Shown: in pieces, positions 1-15,000 of the stretch | Layout of the letters: each line of letters starts with the position of its first letter | How positions within the stretch are numbered: the first letter of the stretch is position 1 | NCBI GenBank assembly: GCA_013399875.1 | Contig: VXAZ01002108.1 | Span: 502,120 to 566,119, forward strand | Reading direction: 5' to 3' | DNA: 64,000 bases | From: Gymnorhina tibicen | Lineage: Eukaryota; Chordata; Aves; Passeriformes; Artamidae | Program-made: the position numbers and the translations under genes | Notes under the pieces: model-generated | Seen by the model: only the letters and a program-made list of their open reading frames with translations | Databases searched by the model: none | What the model was told of the DNA's origin: nothing

Positions 1-176
1 CAGGAACCTGCTGTGAGAAGCTATGCACATTTTGACTTCAGTTGGCCTTTGTAGTTGTGTAGGACTTCAGTGACCTGTGTACACTGTTAAGATCTTAAGT
101 ATTTTGTCAAGTGCAAATACATTATTCTAAACAAAATCCACTTTCCAAGCAAGTATTTACTAAGGTTTCTTTTTAA

Positions 177-368
<192 letters not shown>

Positions 369-760
369 TAAGTTCCTTTATATTATTTGTTTTCTAACTA
401 ATATCTTTGTTTCCTTGTGCATTTCTGGGTTTTTGTGGTGGTGGTATTTTTGTTGTTGGGTTTTTTTCTTGTTTGCCTGATTGTTTTTTGTTTTAATTTT
501 GTTTTGTCATGGAGAGGTGTGCATGTGCACAGAGGTAGGTTTGGCTTTTAAATGTCAGCAGCTGATTAAAGGATTTTCTGTATTGGGAACATGTAGGATA
601 ATTGCAGTAAGGGTTTGGTTTAATAGGCTCAAATATTTGTCTCTGTATCAGGGTAAGATTAGGTGCTTCATTGTCAGTGGACAATGAAGTGCATTGCCAT
701 CAGAATTGAGATCTGATTTTCTGAATCCTGACCACTAGCCCATATCAGTTTCATATATAA

Positions 761-3963
<3,203 letters not shown>

Positions 3964-4479
3964 TAATTGTGTGCTTTGTGTTACTTCCATTTTTGTAAAC
4001 TCTTCTTGACTAACATAAGATAATCTTTTTCGTCTTTGAAAATCAGTTTGTTAATTCTAAGTGCATCAGCCCTAGAGCTGATACAGCCCATATATTAATT
4101 AGGAAATGACTGCAATTTTGTCTCAGAGTAAAAGCCAGATGTTTAATATTGTTGTTGTTCTCCAGCATCATTGTATACGCATGTAAAGATACCAGTGTTG
4201 ATGCTATAAAGAAAAAACCTTTTTAATATCTGGCCCATAACTGTAAGAACAGATCCACTTCATTGTCAGTGGTCGTCTTGTTGGCCTCATCCAAAAAACT
4301 TGCAGTGCAAGGTAGAAATTCCATGACAGAAAGAGCGTGTCCAGATTCAAATAATGACTGGTGTTCTCTTTTTTGGCTGGAATATGGAAACATCAAATTA
4401 TTGCCTTCTTGACATGAAGGAAAGGGGTTCAGTTTCAGTAGCTCACAGTGCTTGGAACTTTTGTTTGTTCTTTTTCTGA

Positions 4480-4632
<153 letters not shown>

Positions 4633-4977
4633 TAAGTATTTTCTTAATATTCTTAATATGTATAATGATAACCACAAAAAACATGCATCAGAATAAATGT
4701 TTGTGTATTGTATTCATCTAAAGTGGAATCTTCAACACATCAAGGTAAGTTTATACTAATGTAGTCAAGTATACTCACAGAGGGTAAATTGTATTTATCA
4801 TTGTTATTTTTCATTTTATGGTGGATGAACAGAAATCGTATTCCGGATTTACTGTTGTCAGGCCTTTCTGTTAATTAGATGAGAAACATCGGGTGATAAT
4901 TTCAGTAGTTACATATCTTGACATGCTACCATATTGTTACAGATTTTTTGCATCTCTGTATTTCTGTTTTCACTTAA

Positions 4978-5256
<279 letters not shown>

Positions 5257-5584
5257 TGAGTATATTGGTATGTCTTAATGTATTTTTTCAGAACAGGTAA
5301 CTTCTGACCATGTATGTGTTTTGGTGGGAAAGGTATTCATTTGATTCACAAAAGGAAATAAGGGCACTACACAGTGTTAAGTCATTCAATAGAAAAGTAC
5401 GGAAGTGCTCCAGCCAGTGATTATAAATCCAGGCCTTTTGAGGCACATGTAAGACTTTGTGGCAAAATTAAAGCAATTGATCTCTGTAAACAGAAAGTAC
5501 ACACATTTAATTCGTGTTTCAACATTCTCTTTTAGATTAGTTTGAAATAAACTTCACGGATGTTCTCCCTGTGCTTGTTTCCAG

Positions 5585-5774
5585 CTGAAGAAAGCAGCAG
5601 TAGTGACAGTATGTGGCTGAACAGGGAGCAGTCAATGCACACACCAGTCATGATGCAGACACCTCAGCTCACTTCCACGATAATGAGGGAGCCCAAGAGA
5701 TTGCGACCTGACGAGAATTACATGGGTGTCTATCCTATGCAGCCCGAGCACCACCAACCGCCGCTCGACTACAA
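5585..5774 (+). CDS. STAG2: STAG2 coding exon g ([15 protein letters not shown]...)
   Basis: This exon is 190 nt, with acceptor CTTGTTTCCAG and donor GTACGT. CT completes GCT (Ala). Then 62 residues run from [15 protein letters not shown] through [18 protein letters not shown] to HHQPPLDY, ending in AA. That AA becomes AAC (Asn) if the cassette exon is included, or AAT (Asn) if it is skipped, so the junction residue is the same either way. The tail is disordered, with Ser, Thr-Pro and basic KRLR elements. The intron 5,186-5,584 has no detectable extra microexon that keeps the frame. Confidence 0.96.
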
Positions 5775-5859
5775 GTACGTACATGAGTAGGTCTGCTTTG
5801 TGTTAGTGTTCATACACAAAACCAGTACATGTTTAAAATAGAATAATGGTCTTTTTAAG

Positions 5860-5973
5860 CACGCAAGTAACGTGGATGTTGGCTCAAAGGCAACAGGAAG
5901 AAGCTGCGCGGCAACAACAGGAGAGGGCAGCGATGAACTACGTCAAGCTGAGAAGCAACTTGCAACACGCCAT
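5860..5973 (+). CDS. STAG2: STAG2 cassette exon h ([20 protein letters not shown])
   Basis: This exon is 114 nt, an exact multiple of three. The acceptor is TCTTTTTAAG and the donor GTGAGT, behind an unusually short 85-bp intron (5,775-5,859). It encodes a Gln/Glu/Arg-rich segment that is probably alpha-helical, [20 protein letters not shown] and onward to NLQHA. The mammalian counterpart is a cassette exon that gives long and short SA2 isoforms. From memory it adds 37 residues, whereas this one adds 38 because of a second Ala codon (GCT GCG). Skipping joins exon g to exon i without a frame change. Use of the exon in birds is inferred. Confidence 0.94.
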
Positions 5974-6728
5974 GTGAGTGGAGTGAAATGTTCCTTCAGT
6001 GGGTCGGGGAGGGTTTACAAATGCAATGGTAACACCTGTATCTTTTAAGAGGGATACATCTTCTAAGTTTTAAAAGTTCTCTGAATTCTTAAGGACTGTG
6101 TGGTTCTACAGAAAAAAAGTACAGGTTGCAAACAAAAACCATGGGCATATGTATTGAGGAGCTTTACATCTTTCCCCTACTTACTTTTGATTATTTTATC
6201 ATCAGTACTTCATGTAACATAGTTTCAGTGGTGGCTTTTTTTTAATACAGTGAGACCAATTAGTATAGTTAGAATGACTCTTTAGTTTTCACATTAAGAT
6301 CTGATGTTTCATGTTGAAGTTATGAGGAAAGAGGATGAAGGACTGTGTGGGATATTTGTAGTGTTCTTACACATCTACTTTATTGCAAAGGCATTCTTCT
6401 TGCCTTATCATAAGGCAGAAACAGTTTTTCTTTAGGTGGTAAAACTTAAGTTCTTTCTCACTTGAGCATAAATGAGGTATAGAGTAGATCTGCTTATCAG
6501 TTCTCACACCCTCTCAGAATACCCATTTAGCAATGTACCACAGTTATCTAAATTGACCTTTGTTAGGTATTCTCCCACATTGTCTCAGTATATTCTGGTT
6601 AAATACCAGCTTTCTTTAGTAGTAGTTGTGCATTTATTTAATTACTTCATTTCTATTTTATCTAATAGAATTTTCATTTGTTGGGAGTCCCTTACTGAGC
6701 ATTAGCTTTTCAAAGAGATAGAAGTTAA

Positions 6729-6914
<186 letters not shown>

Positions 6915-7150
6915 TAGTGGTCTTAGGGTTTGTATTTCTGTGTTTAAAGTAAGATAATAGAAATTTTCCTTCCAATAAAACAAAAATCATTCTGGTTGCT
7001 TTCTGCATTGTTAAAGGGCCTTGCTGTTGTCTATATACAAGAGCCATCTGCTCCAACTGACATATAAAAAGCAAGAACACTTCCTGTAATAACTAATAAT
7101 AACATTTATCTCTTGTGAATTCTTACCTCTTGAGAGTTCAGCGTCACTGA

Positions 7151-7303
<153 letters not shown>

Positions 7304-7863
7304 TAACTTATGTAAGGGGAAAGTAATGTAAATCAGTCTTAAGGTTGCCATACTCTCTTACTTCAGATTTTAAATGGAAAGAATGCAGTCTTCAGGTTAT
7401 CATTGTTAGCTTATTTTGACAGACTGGTATGATCAGAGAAGTATTTTATGCTGTAATTCAGCACCATACATTCTAGGGTAGTCAGTGTTCCTTACAAGTT
7501 TATAGGATTTTTGTTCTTAATATTTATATATAGCTGTGTAAAAATTAAAAGCCTATGATTCTGAGCAGAAAACACATCTGCTGTGGAAAAGACCATCGCA
7601 GAGGCTGGTAGTAAAGAGTGTTAGAAAAATAAAGAAATGTGCATACCCAGTATTAAAGGCAAGTTTCCTGTTGTGCTGAGCTTAGTTCAGTGACTCTGAT
7701 GTCATTACCAAATGTCGGCATTGGATGGTTTGCATTTTGTGGTTATTTTTTTTTTAATTGGCATATTTACTTTTGTGCATAAGTAAGATAATGGAGAAAA
7801 TAAGAGATAATACAGATATCTGTTTATAGAGATGAGAGGTATTTTTTCTTTCCATATGAAGTT

Positions 7864-8460
7864 TTAGGTCCAAAACATCCGAAGTCTGTAGTTTCTGCTT
7901 GCAGTTGCCCTTTTACCCGACTTGATAAATCTGCAGTCTCTATTCTCTTTTAAAAATCTGCATGAGGGATTCCTTCTGTCTTGAACCACTTGTAAAGTAT
8001 GCAGCCATTTTTGACCTTGTGTAGCTGGTACAAAATTACACTGGAAATAACAAGCTGCAGCAAGCCAGCAGAGGACAGTACAACAAGGCTTCCTGGGAAT
8101 CTTGGACAGCTTGGTGGAATTTGGAAGATGGTTATGTATTTTTTTACAGTATTGTTGCAGCGTGAATCTGTTCTTGTTTATGGGAGAAAGAAGTCCTAAA
8201 TACTGTTTTAAATGCAAATCCATATATTTTGTACCAGTAGGGCTTTGCTTTAGTAATAATGAATCAGTTAGGTTGTGTGTTTGGCTGTCGTGTGTTCTGT
8301 TCCTGAAGTAACACCAAGAAAATATCTCACCTGTTCTCTGACATTCTGTTTTACAATAGTTTTTCCCCTCCTCTTCTTGATTTTTCCTGGACTGATCTGT
8401 GAAATACCAGTCACTTTTTAGTCTGACAGTGCTGAAACCTTGGCCTTCTCCAGGTTGCAT
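7864..8460 (-). CDS. Unrecognised 198-codon antisense open frame in last STAG2 intron
   Basis: This frame runs on the minus strand from ATG (8,460-8,458) to TAA (7,866-7,864), 198 codons in an otherwise AT-rich intron. It begins MQPGEGQGFSTVRLKSDWYF and ends NYRLRMFWT. I recognise no domain, signal peptide or membrane segment. An in-frame TAA lies immediately upstream of the ATG, and the start context is weak (T at -3, C at +4). Two points make it more than a bare open frame. A dense CpG island sits directly upstream in its direction, and an ATTAAA poly(A)-type hexamer (minus strand of 7,753-7,758) lies about 110 nt past the stop. It could be a lineage-specific antisense gene, part of a long noncoding RNA, or chance. 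Confidence 0.2.
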   Translation of the reverse strand: MQPGEGQGFSTVRLKSDWYFTDQSRKNQEEEGKNYCKTECQRTGEIFSWCYFRNRTHDSQTHNLTDSLLLKQSPTGTKYMDLHLKQYLGLLSPINKNRFTLQQYCKKIHNHLPNSTKLSKIPRKPCCTVLCWLAAACYFQCNFVPATQGQKWLHTLQVVQDRRNPSCRFLKENRDCRFIKSGKRATASRNYRLRMFWT

Positions 8461-8524
8461 TTAACTGATTTGAGAACCCTTTTAGTTTTCCAGCTCTAAC
8501 ACTAGTTGAGGACCCCTCTAACAG

Positions 8525-8725
8525 GTTGAGGTTCCCTCCCCGGCCCTGCTGTGCCGCTGCCGCGGGCGCAGTGCGCGGGAGCGGCCGCGCGGGGGCAGCC
8601 GCCGGCAGCGGAGCGCAGCGCGGGGAGCGCCGGGGCGGGGCCGGGCGGGGAGCGGGGCTGCGCAACAGCCGCTCCTTTACATAATCCCCCCGACGGGAGG
8701 CAGGCCACGAGATAACACGGGCACA
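8525..8725. promoter_or_regulatory. Intronic CpG island (candidate internal or antisense promoter)
   Basis: By eye count, about 29 CpG dinucleotides fall within roughly 190 bp, while the flanking kilobase on either side is AT-rich and CpG-poor. It contains a perfect GC-box (GGGGCGGGGC at 8,632-8,641), a second GGGCGGGG a few bases on, and GCGGCCGC at 8,581-8,588. No TATA-like element is obvious. Such islands in vertebrates usually mark unmethylated promoters, so an internal transcription start on either strand is a reasonable inference. Another 105-codon minus-strand frame (8,728-8,411) reads straight through the island, but its Pro/Arg/Ala-rich composition is what GC-rich DNA gives by chance. 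Confidence 0.6.
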
Positions 8726-9886
8726 CATGAAATCAGAGCTGAATCTAACAGTCAGTCTTCAGTGTAAAAAAATAACTTCATAAATGCAAAAAAAATCTCA
8801 GACTAAAGTTTATTTGCTTTATTCGTATAATTTATTTCAGGGGTCCCTTATTCTTGGAGTTGTTGCACTTGTTTTTAATAGGCGTAGACATAATAAAGCT
8901 GTTTAATTTATCCAGATGCACATGGTTTATGATCAGACTTCTAGTCTGTCTTCTCATTTTTTGGTGTGCTCAGTTATTACTGGCACCAGAAGCAGTTCTG
9001 TCTGTGTTTTGCATTGTAGGAGGCATCCAAAGTGAATTTAATTCAAAGAACAGTAAAAATTGGTTTGTAAGCAGATAAATATGAACAGCAGTGTTAAGGT
9101 TCAGGAAAATTTAGTCTGTTTTGGCTCTTGCTGATTATAATCTATAAAGTCCTATAAAAGCTAGGACAGTCACAAAATGTGGATCTTCTGGGATTTTTTG
9201 GCACATCAGTGGTCATACCTACTTCCATTGGCATAGAAAGCTATGTGGCTTGTTCTCACATGGGAAGTGGGAACTGATTCTTTGTTTCAGGAAAGCTTTT
9301 TCTTTCCCTAGTCGCACAATCTCCTGAAGTACAGTTGCTTGATTTTTACCTGATGATTGTTTGATTTTTCACTGTCTTCCTGACAGAGTGGATACATTTC
9401 CTAGGAAATGTTAAGTTTGTGTCCTGGTTGGCTGATGTGGGATGGCCTGTGGTTTCTGTGTTCACAGTCGCAGCAGCAGCCAGTGTCTGGAGTGTTTTGT
9501 CCCAGGTTTAGTTGCTGGAAATAAAACACTTGATTTCAGATTGAGGCCAATAGAATGTCATTGTCAAAGAACTCCTGAGTTAGGCACGTAACTAAAAATT
9601 CTCTTGCAATTATTGCCTAAAATAATTAAAACACAGACTTTATCACATCCCTACTGGATCTAGTTAATCTCAAGTGTGAGAAAAATATTTCTAATGAATG
9701 AGGAGCCCTTTTCATACTATTACCTAAATCAGAAGTATGGTTAATCTGGTTTGGAAGAAAAATAAACTTAATAATGCCTTAACATATCTTGAAGTGTCTT
9801 AATCTTAAATCATATACTCATTGCTTTGTTATTTGTTAAATGTGTAGTAGACTACAAATTGACACCATTTCTAACTTTTTTTTTAG

Positions 9887-9910
9887 GTTCTTGGGGTGTC
9901 AATGTTTTAA
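9887..9910 (+). CDS. STAG2: STAG2 last coding exon (VLGVSMF stop)
   Basis: After the acceptor TTTTTTTTAG the exon reads GTT CTT GGG GTG TCA ATG TTT TAA. This gives the seven terminal residues VLGVSMF of SA2 and the stop codon. The exon then continues as the 3'UTR. Confidence 0.97.
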   Translation, partial: VLGVSMF

Positions 9911-11789
9911 TACCAGAGCAGCAAATAAATCAGTGGTGAAGTCATTTTCTAAGTGGAAGAGGAAGTTTTTCAATACAAAATTGTGGTAGATACAGTGAAA
10001 TTCTGAACAGATTTTTCTCTAAGGAGAATGACATGCTTTCAAGATCAAGTGCATTGAAGGGGCAGTTTTGTTTGCCTGAAAGAAAAAAGAAATGTAAAGG
10101 ACAAGTAAACAATTTGAGGATAAGCTACACTTTTTGTTGGGGAAAAAAAAAAAAATCAATATTTTATTTATGTGCTATCAGTTTATTTCTGGATCATAAG
10201 AAGTATTCCCTCTGAGTTTTAATCTTAACAGTCTGAGAGGTGTTTGGTACAGATTTGAGCCCCTCTCTATACATTTGCTGGCTATACTAAATAATCATGA
10301 GCTCTGCTGGATTGCTGTTCACATCCATGAACTGAAATAGTAGATGGATTGGTTTTCTTACAGTGATAGAATGAACCAGAAGAGTTGTCAGTATTTTCAA
10401 TTAAATGCAAACTTCAGCAACAGAAGGTTTGTATTAATTAATCATGGAAAAAAAAACATAAAGCAGAATTTTAACAGCTTTTTAATCTAAAACACACTTT
10501 TTATTCCGAAAGCTTCATGTTAGCCTTCTCAGAAAGGTCCATAAGCTATAAGCTACCAGAACGTAACAGATCTCACTCTTGCTTGCCCATTACCAACCCT
10601 GAAAGTTTGCTTGTCCTTTAAGAAAAATGTAATGTTGTGAAATTCCTTCCAGTAGTGCCACTGTATTTTGTCTCCAAATAAAAGAAGCTTATTGTAGTAT
10701 GTTTGCAGAAAAATTCTAAACAAAAATTATACAGCTTATTAGAGTGTGGGAATAGGGATCTAAATTTTAAATAAAATTATATATATATATAAATTGGTGC
10801 TGATTTTATAATTGCGCAGTTTGTTTAGTTTTTTCTTACTTTTAAATTCCAACTTAAAATTATGAGGTTTCAGAAATATATTGAAAGTTTAACAATGTTT
10901 AAAAATAGAAGAGCATGAGAATTCATGCTTTAAAAATGATTTTTAAATTTGTATTTTATATTGTTTTATCTATCTGTCTTTGCAAGCAGTCTTCAGGTTA
11001 AAGATACTTCTAACAGGTTACAGTACATTTCCTCTATATGTAAATTAGATTGGATAATAGAAATTCATAAACAACCCATAATATTCTTTGAAAGCTAAGC
11101 TTTAAACTTCATTTTGTGTCCATTCACAAATAAATTAAATTTGGTCTAAAACAGAAAGTGGATCTATGCCGTTTTGACATTGACTCATTTTGCAAGGCTT
11201 AGGCAGCTAGACATCATTTTAAAGGAAATATTAACTTATATTACGTATGTATATTTTTTGTCAGTTGTCTCTCAGTTCTTGAGGTATATTATTTTAATCA
11301 TTCCATGCCTTAATACGCTTGCAATACAAGAATCTCCCCAAATGGGTGAATACAAAAAGGCTTCCTGTTTTTAGACTCAGAAATTAAACATTCGGCTGTG
11401 GTAGCCAAAAACCATAGATTATCTAAAGGATCATGATAAAATATAATTATTTTACTAAGTCATGGGGTAACAACAAACTCAAAACTATATCTGCCTAACT
11501 CATTTTACATAAATAAATACTCTCATGTCTAAAAGTACTGCCTATATTGTTTTCCACACCACTGCATTTAATAGAACTGCTGAGAGGACTGTATATATGA
11601 TTTTAAACTTAAGTTGATTTTTCTTACTCTTGAAGGAGTGTTTCTTTGTGAAAGCAGTTCTTACAGCTTTGTTTTCAACCAGCTAAAAATGTTTTATATA
11701 TTTACCTTAACCTGTTGTCCTCCACATTCTATTGTCCTAATTGTACTGTTTTCTGATTTGTATTTATGTCTTGAGACAGTAACTTTTTG

Positions 11790-11795
11790 AATAAA
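11790..11795 (+). promoter_or_regulatory. STAG2: Poly(A) signal AATAAA (proximal STAG2 candidate)
   Basis: AATAAA is followed within about 20-50 nt by a GT-rich stretch (TATGTTGTATGTTTG) typical of a downstream cleavage element. This makes it a good proximal polyadenylation site. Confidence 0.6.
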
Positions 11796-11979
11796 AATAA
11801 ACCTACAGTATGTTGTATGTTTGATCTTTTTAAATTGGGGTTATGGGAGGACAGTGAAGAAAGGGGTATGAGTAATGCAAATGTTATGTTTATAGAAATC
11901 AAAATCTTTTTCCATGTCTTTTAAGTGTTTGTCTCAGAGTTGGGATAATGTATGAAAAACTGCACTGTTTTATATTTGT

Positions 11980-12013
11980 AATAAATTGTACAAGTTTTTA
12001 AAATGTGAATAAA
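11980..12013 (+). promoter_or_regulatory. STAG2: Paired poly(A) signals AATAAA (distal STAG2 candidate)
   Basis: There are two canonical hexamers, at 11,980-11,985 and 12,008-12,013, separated by ACAAGTTTTTAAAATG-type sequence. Clustered hexamers at the end of a long AT-rich 3'UTR suggest the main distal cleavage site lies around 12,025-12,035. The downstream GU-rich element is weaker than at 11,790. Confidence 0.6.
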
Positions 12014-12030
12014 GCACTAATTGGGTAATA

Positions 12031-15000
12031 ATTTAAAGCAGAAAAGTTAATGCAATCATGATTGTTTTAAATATGCTTTAATTTGAGATAAACTTGTTAA
12101 AAGAATTAGTGTAAATACAGAGTGAGCTTTTGAAGAGGTTAGTACCTGCAAATAAAATTTTTAAAATTTGTATAGAACTTTTACATGCCAAGAAAGCAGT
12201 GGTTAATTATTTTTGTGTTACATTTTTTAAAGGTGTATTAATAGCCTTTCTGTTGGTTTCTTTTTCCTAATAACTATTACCTGATTTTACTCAGAATGCT
12301 TTTGATTCAGACATTGGAGATGCTGTACATAGTCCAATGGAAATACTATTAAATGTGTATGCTACTTTCCATTCCTTAAATTTATCATACACCTGGTAAA
12401 CATTCTGAGCTTAATTGGCCAGACAGCAAGGGAATGAGGGGAAAACCCTAAACATGCCTTCCCCTCCCATTCCCTTCTCCTCAACTACTGAGCACCTCTA
12501 GCTGGGGATTGAAAACTCCTTTCTGGTACAAGACTTTTTAAAGCAGTAATTTTAAAACCTTAGAGAGATTAACATTTTTAGTCCTTGCTAATGTAACTTA
12601 AGTTTGGGGTTGGTTTTTATTTTAGTTATTATTATTGCAAATGTTCATTATTCCTGTCTCTAAATCCTGCTGTAAGTTCAATAGTATCTTGTGGAAAATT
12701 GTTTTAGTAGGTTCTAAGTTTATAATGCAAGAAAAATACCTTCACTATACAATGTAAAGTCTGTTCTGGTTATGCCATTTTGGTACAAAAGCCTGTAAAT
12801 GGAAGAAATTGGAGTTTTGAAGAGAGATATGATAAAAATGTAGAAAAAAGCAAACTATTCAAAGAAAATAAAGCCTGTCCTCTGGTTTACCAGAGAGGCC
12901 ATAGGGAAGTTACTGACACAGAATGAATTTCAAAGGAATAGTCTCCACATATTCTGTAAAAAGTATTTCTTGATATTAAACAACCAAAGACAATATGTAA
13001 GATGTTAGTGATGGCTGTTGTTTGTTTGTTTGGTTTTTTCTCCTTTGGTTGGTGTGATGTTGATTCCTGTAGGGTGTTAGAGCTCGTAAATGCCCATTTT
13101 TAATCTCAGTATAACTAGAAAACCACCTCTCTAAAATCTGATCCTCTCTTTTCCCCATAGTTTACACATACACTTGTCCTAGTGTGGGATTTCAGGACAG
13201 CAATACAATTAACTTCCTATCATCACTGGATTTTTTAAGCTGCTTTGATTCACAACAATGCTTTGCTGCTTTCTAACCCATAGATACAGTATTTTTTTTT
13301 ATAGCCTGATGAATATCAAGGACTTTTTCATTCTTTGAATTACTCGTCAAAATTGTCAATTTGTGCTTCAGAATTCTTTTGATAAGACACAAATTGGTTC
13401 TTTAAAAATATTTTCATTCCTACTTAACTGCTTTAATTTAATATTCTTTGATCAATTTGTGATACTGAAATGTAGCTTATGCCATTGCCTCATTTTTCAT
13501 AATCCTATGTAATTTCTTGTACTGAGATTGTTTAATTTCATGTGTATTTGTTGGCATCCAAAAGGGATCATAGTTTTGATGGAGGCGGATGATGACACGT
13601 TCTCGGAAAACAAGGTAATGTAGGAAAAGACTGTTCTATAATAATTCTGGTTTAAAAGTAACAATTCCATGTGAATTGTGCCTGTCATTTTCCTCAGCTG
13701 TCCTCCTCTCCTGTATCCATTCATGTTGCTGAGCTTTCTTGAATCAATTTCTTTGATTAAATCTTAATTTTCATATTTCTTTCAAAGTTTTTACCTGCAA
13801 GACAACGTTACAGCTGTTGCAAATGGTGCCTTCCAGCTAGAGATCCAGTTGCTGCTTTTTGTTCTGGTTTTTCGCAGCTACTGCCAGGTTTTATGGATGT
13901 AAATCATAGTGGCAGTACAGTGGTAAGAAGCTGTAACTGTGCCCAGAAAAATGATCCAAAGCATGTTAAAGTGGTTGGATGGCTGGCTGACAGAAAACAT
14001 CCCTGTCCTTCAGGGAATGTGTACAGTTCTTTAATGTCATCGTGCTTCCTAAACCTGATTGTGTAATTTCTGCTGAGCTTTTCTCAGCAGTTTTTTGATT
14101 GGAAAATAAGAGGAAAAAGTCATCATGTTTTGTGTATATTAACTGGTTTTGTTGAAGAAAAAGCTGCAGTTACTAGTTTTAAAAGTGAAATTTGTGTTCA
14201 GCTGATAACAGCTTGAATTCTGCACTTTCAGAAAAGCTATTTAAAAGAACCTAATAAAATCAAATATAAAAGTAATAAAACCTCTGGAGGCCAAGAACAT
14301 CTCAGATTAAGAAGGAGATGAGAGGTTTGTTACTTTGTTAAAGCATTCGAGTAATACAGCAAGGCTCAGGAAAATGGGTTAATGAGTTTGACAACAGTTT
14401 CTCATTTGTTGAGGTGGGTAATGGCAGGTGAGAGATCAGTGCACACAGCAGCAGCTTGTTCCCGATCTGGCGGGCTGTGGGTACAGCTAAAATGATCTCT
14501 CTAGCAGGGACGGTGTCCTTGTGCTCGTCTAGCCCTTCTCTAGACTGCTCATTGAGTACATTTGCCCTTAAGCTTTTCTCCCTAAATCCCCTGTTCCATC
14601 TGTAGAGCCCCAGCTGTGGGACGTGGTGTGAGCACTGTGCTGTGGTTCCCACAGCTCGTGGCAGGGCTGGGTTGACTCGGGGCTTAAGCTCTGCTCTGAT
14701 CCTGAGCTGCCCAGCACTGGGGTTTCCATGCTGGAGAGCTGCAGCCCCTATATCCTGGCTGGCAGCTCCACATGACACCTATTTCCCACCCCATGTGGCC
14801 ATCAGGGAAGCCTTGCAATTGGCTGCTGCTTTGTGAAAAGCAGTTAAACCACAGTTCTTGAGCGACATATGCACCCATCTTTTATTATTTTAACACACTT
14901 TTCACAGGCTTAAATTCTGTTTTCTTCTTTTCAAACTGCTGCACTCCACCAAAAGCAAAAAAGCAAACCACATCCACTTGTTTTTCATATCGTGCACAAA

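Larger units (their letters stand above)
9911..12030 (+). other. STAG2: STAG2 3' untranslated region
   Basis: About 2.1 kb of A/T-rich sequence follows the stop codon, with no long open frame and no transposon family. It holds a short (AT)n run at 10,778-10,792, a Pumilio-type UGUAUAUA element at 11,590-11,597 and several poly(A) hexamers. The 3' boundary is inferred from the paired AATAAA signals near 11,980 and 12,008. Further hexamers at 12,151 and about 12,866 could extend it. Confidence 0.75.

Noticed and set aside
5290..5297. Possible microexon after TTTTTTCAG (AACAG before GTAACT) between STAG2 exons f and g
   Set aside because: Including five bases would break the reading frame, while the direct join of exons f and g is in frame (GAA-GCT-GAA).
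8411..8728. 105-codon minus-strand frame across the CpG island
   Set aside because: Pro/Arg/Ala richness simply reflects the GC-rich island. It is mentioned only with the island.
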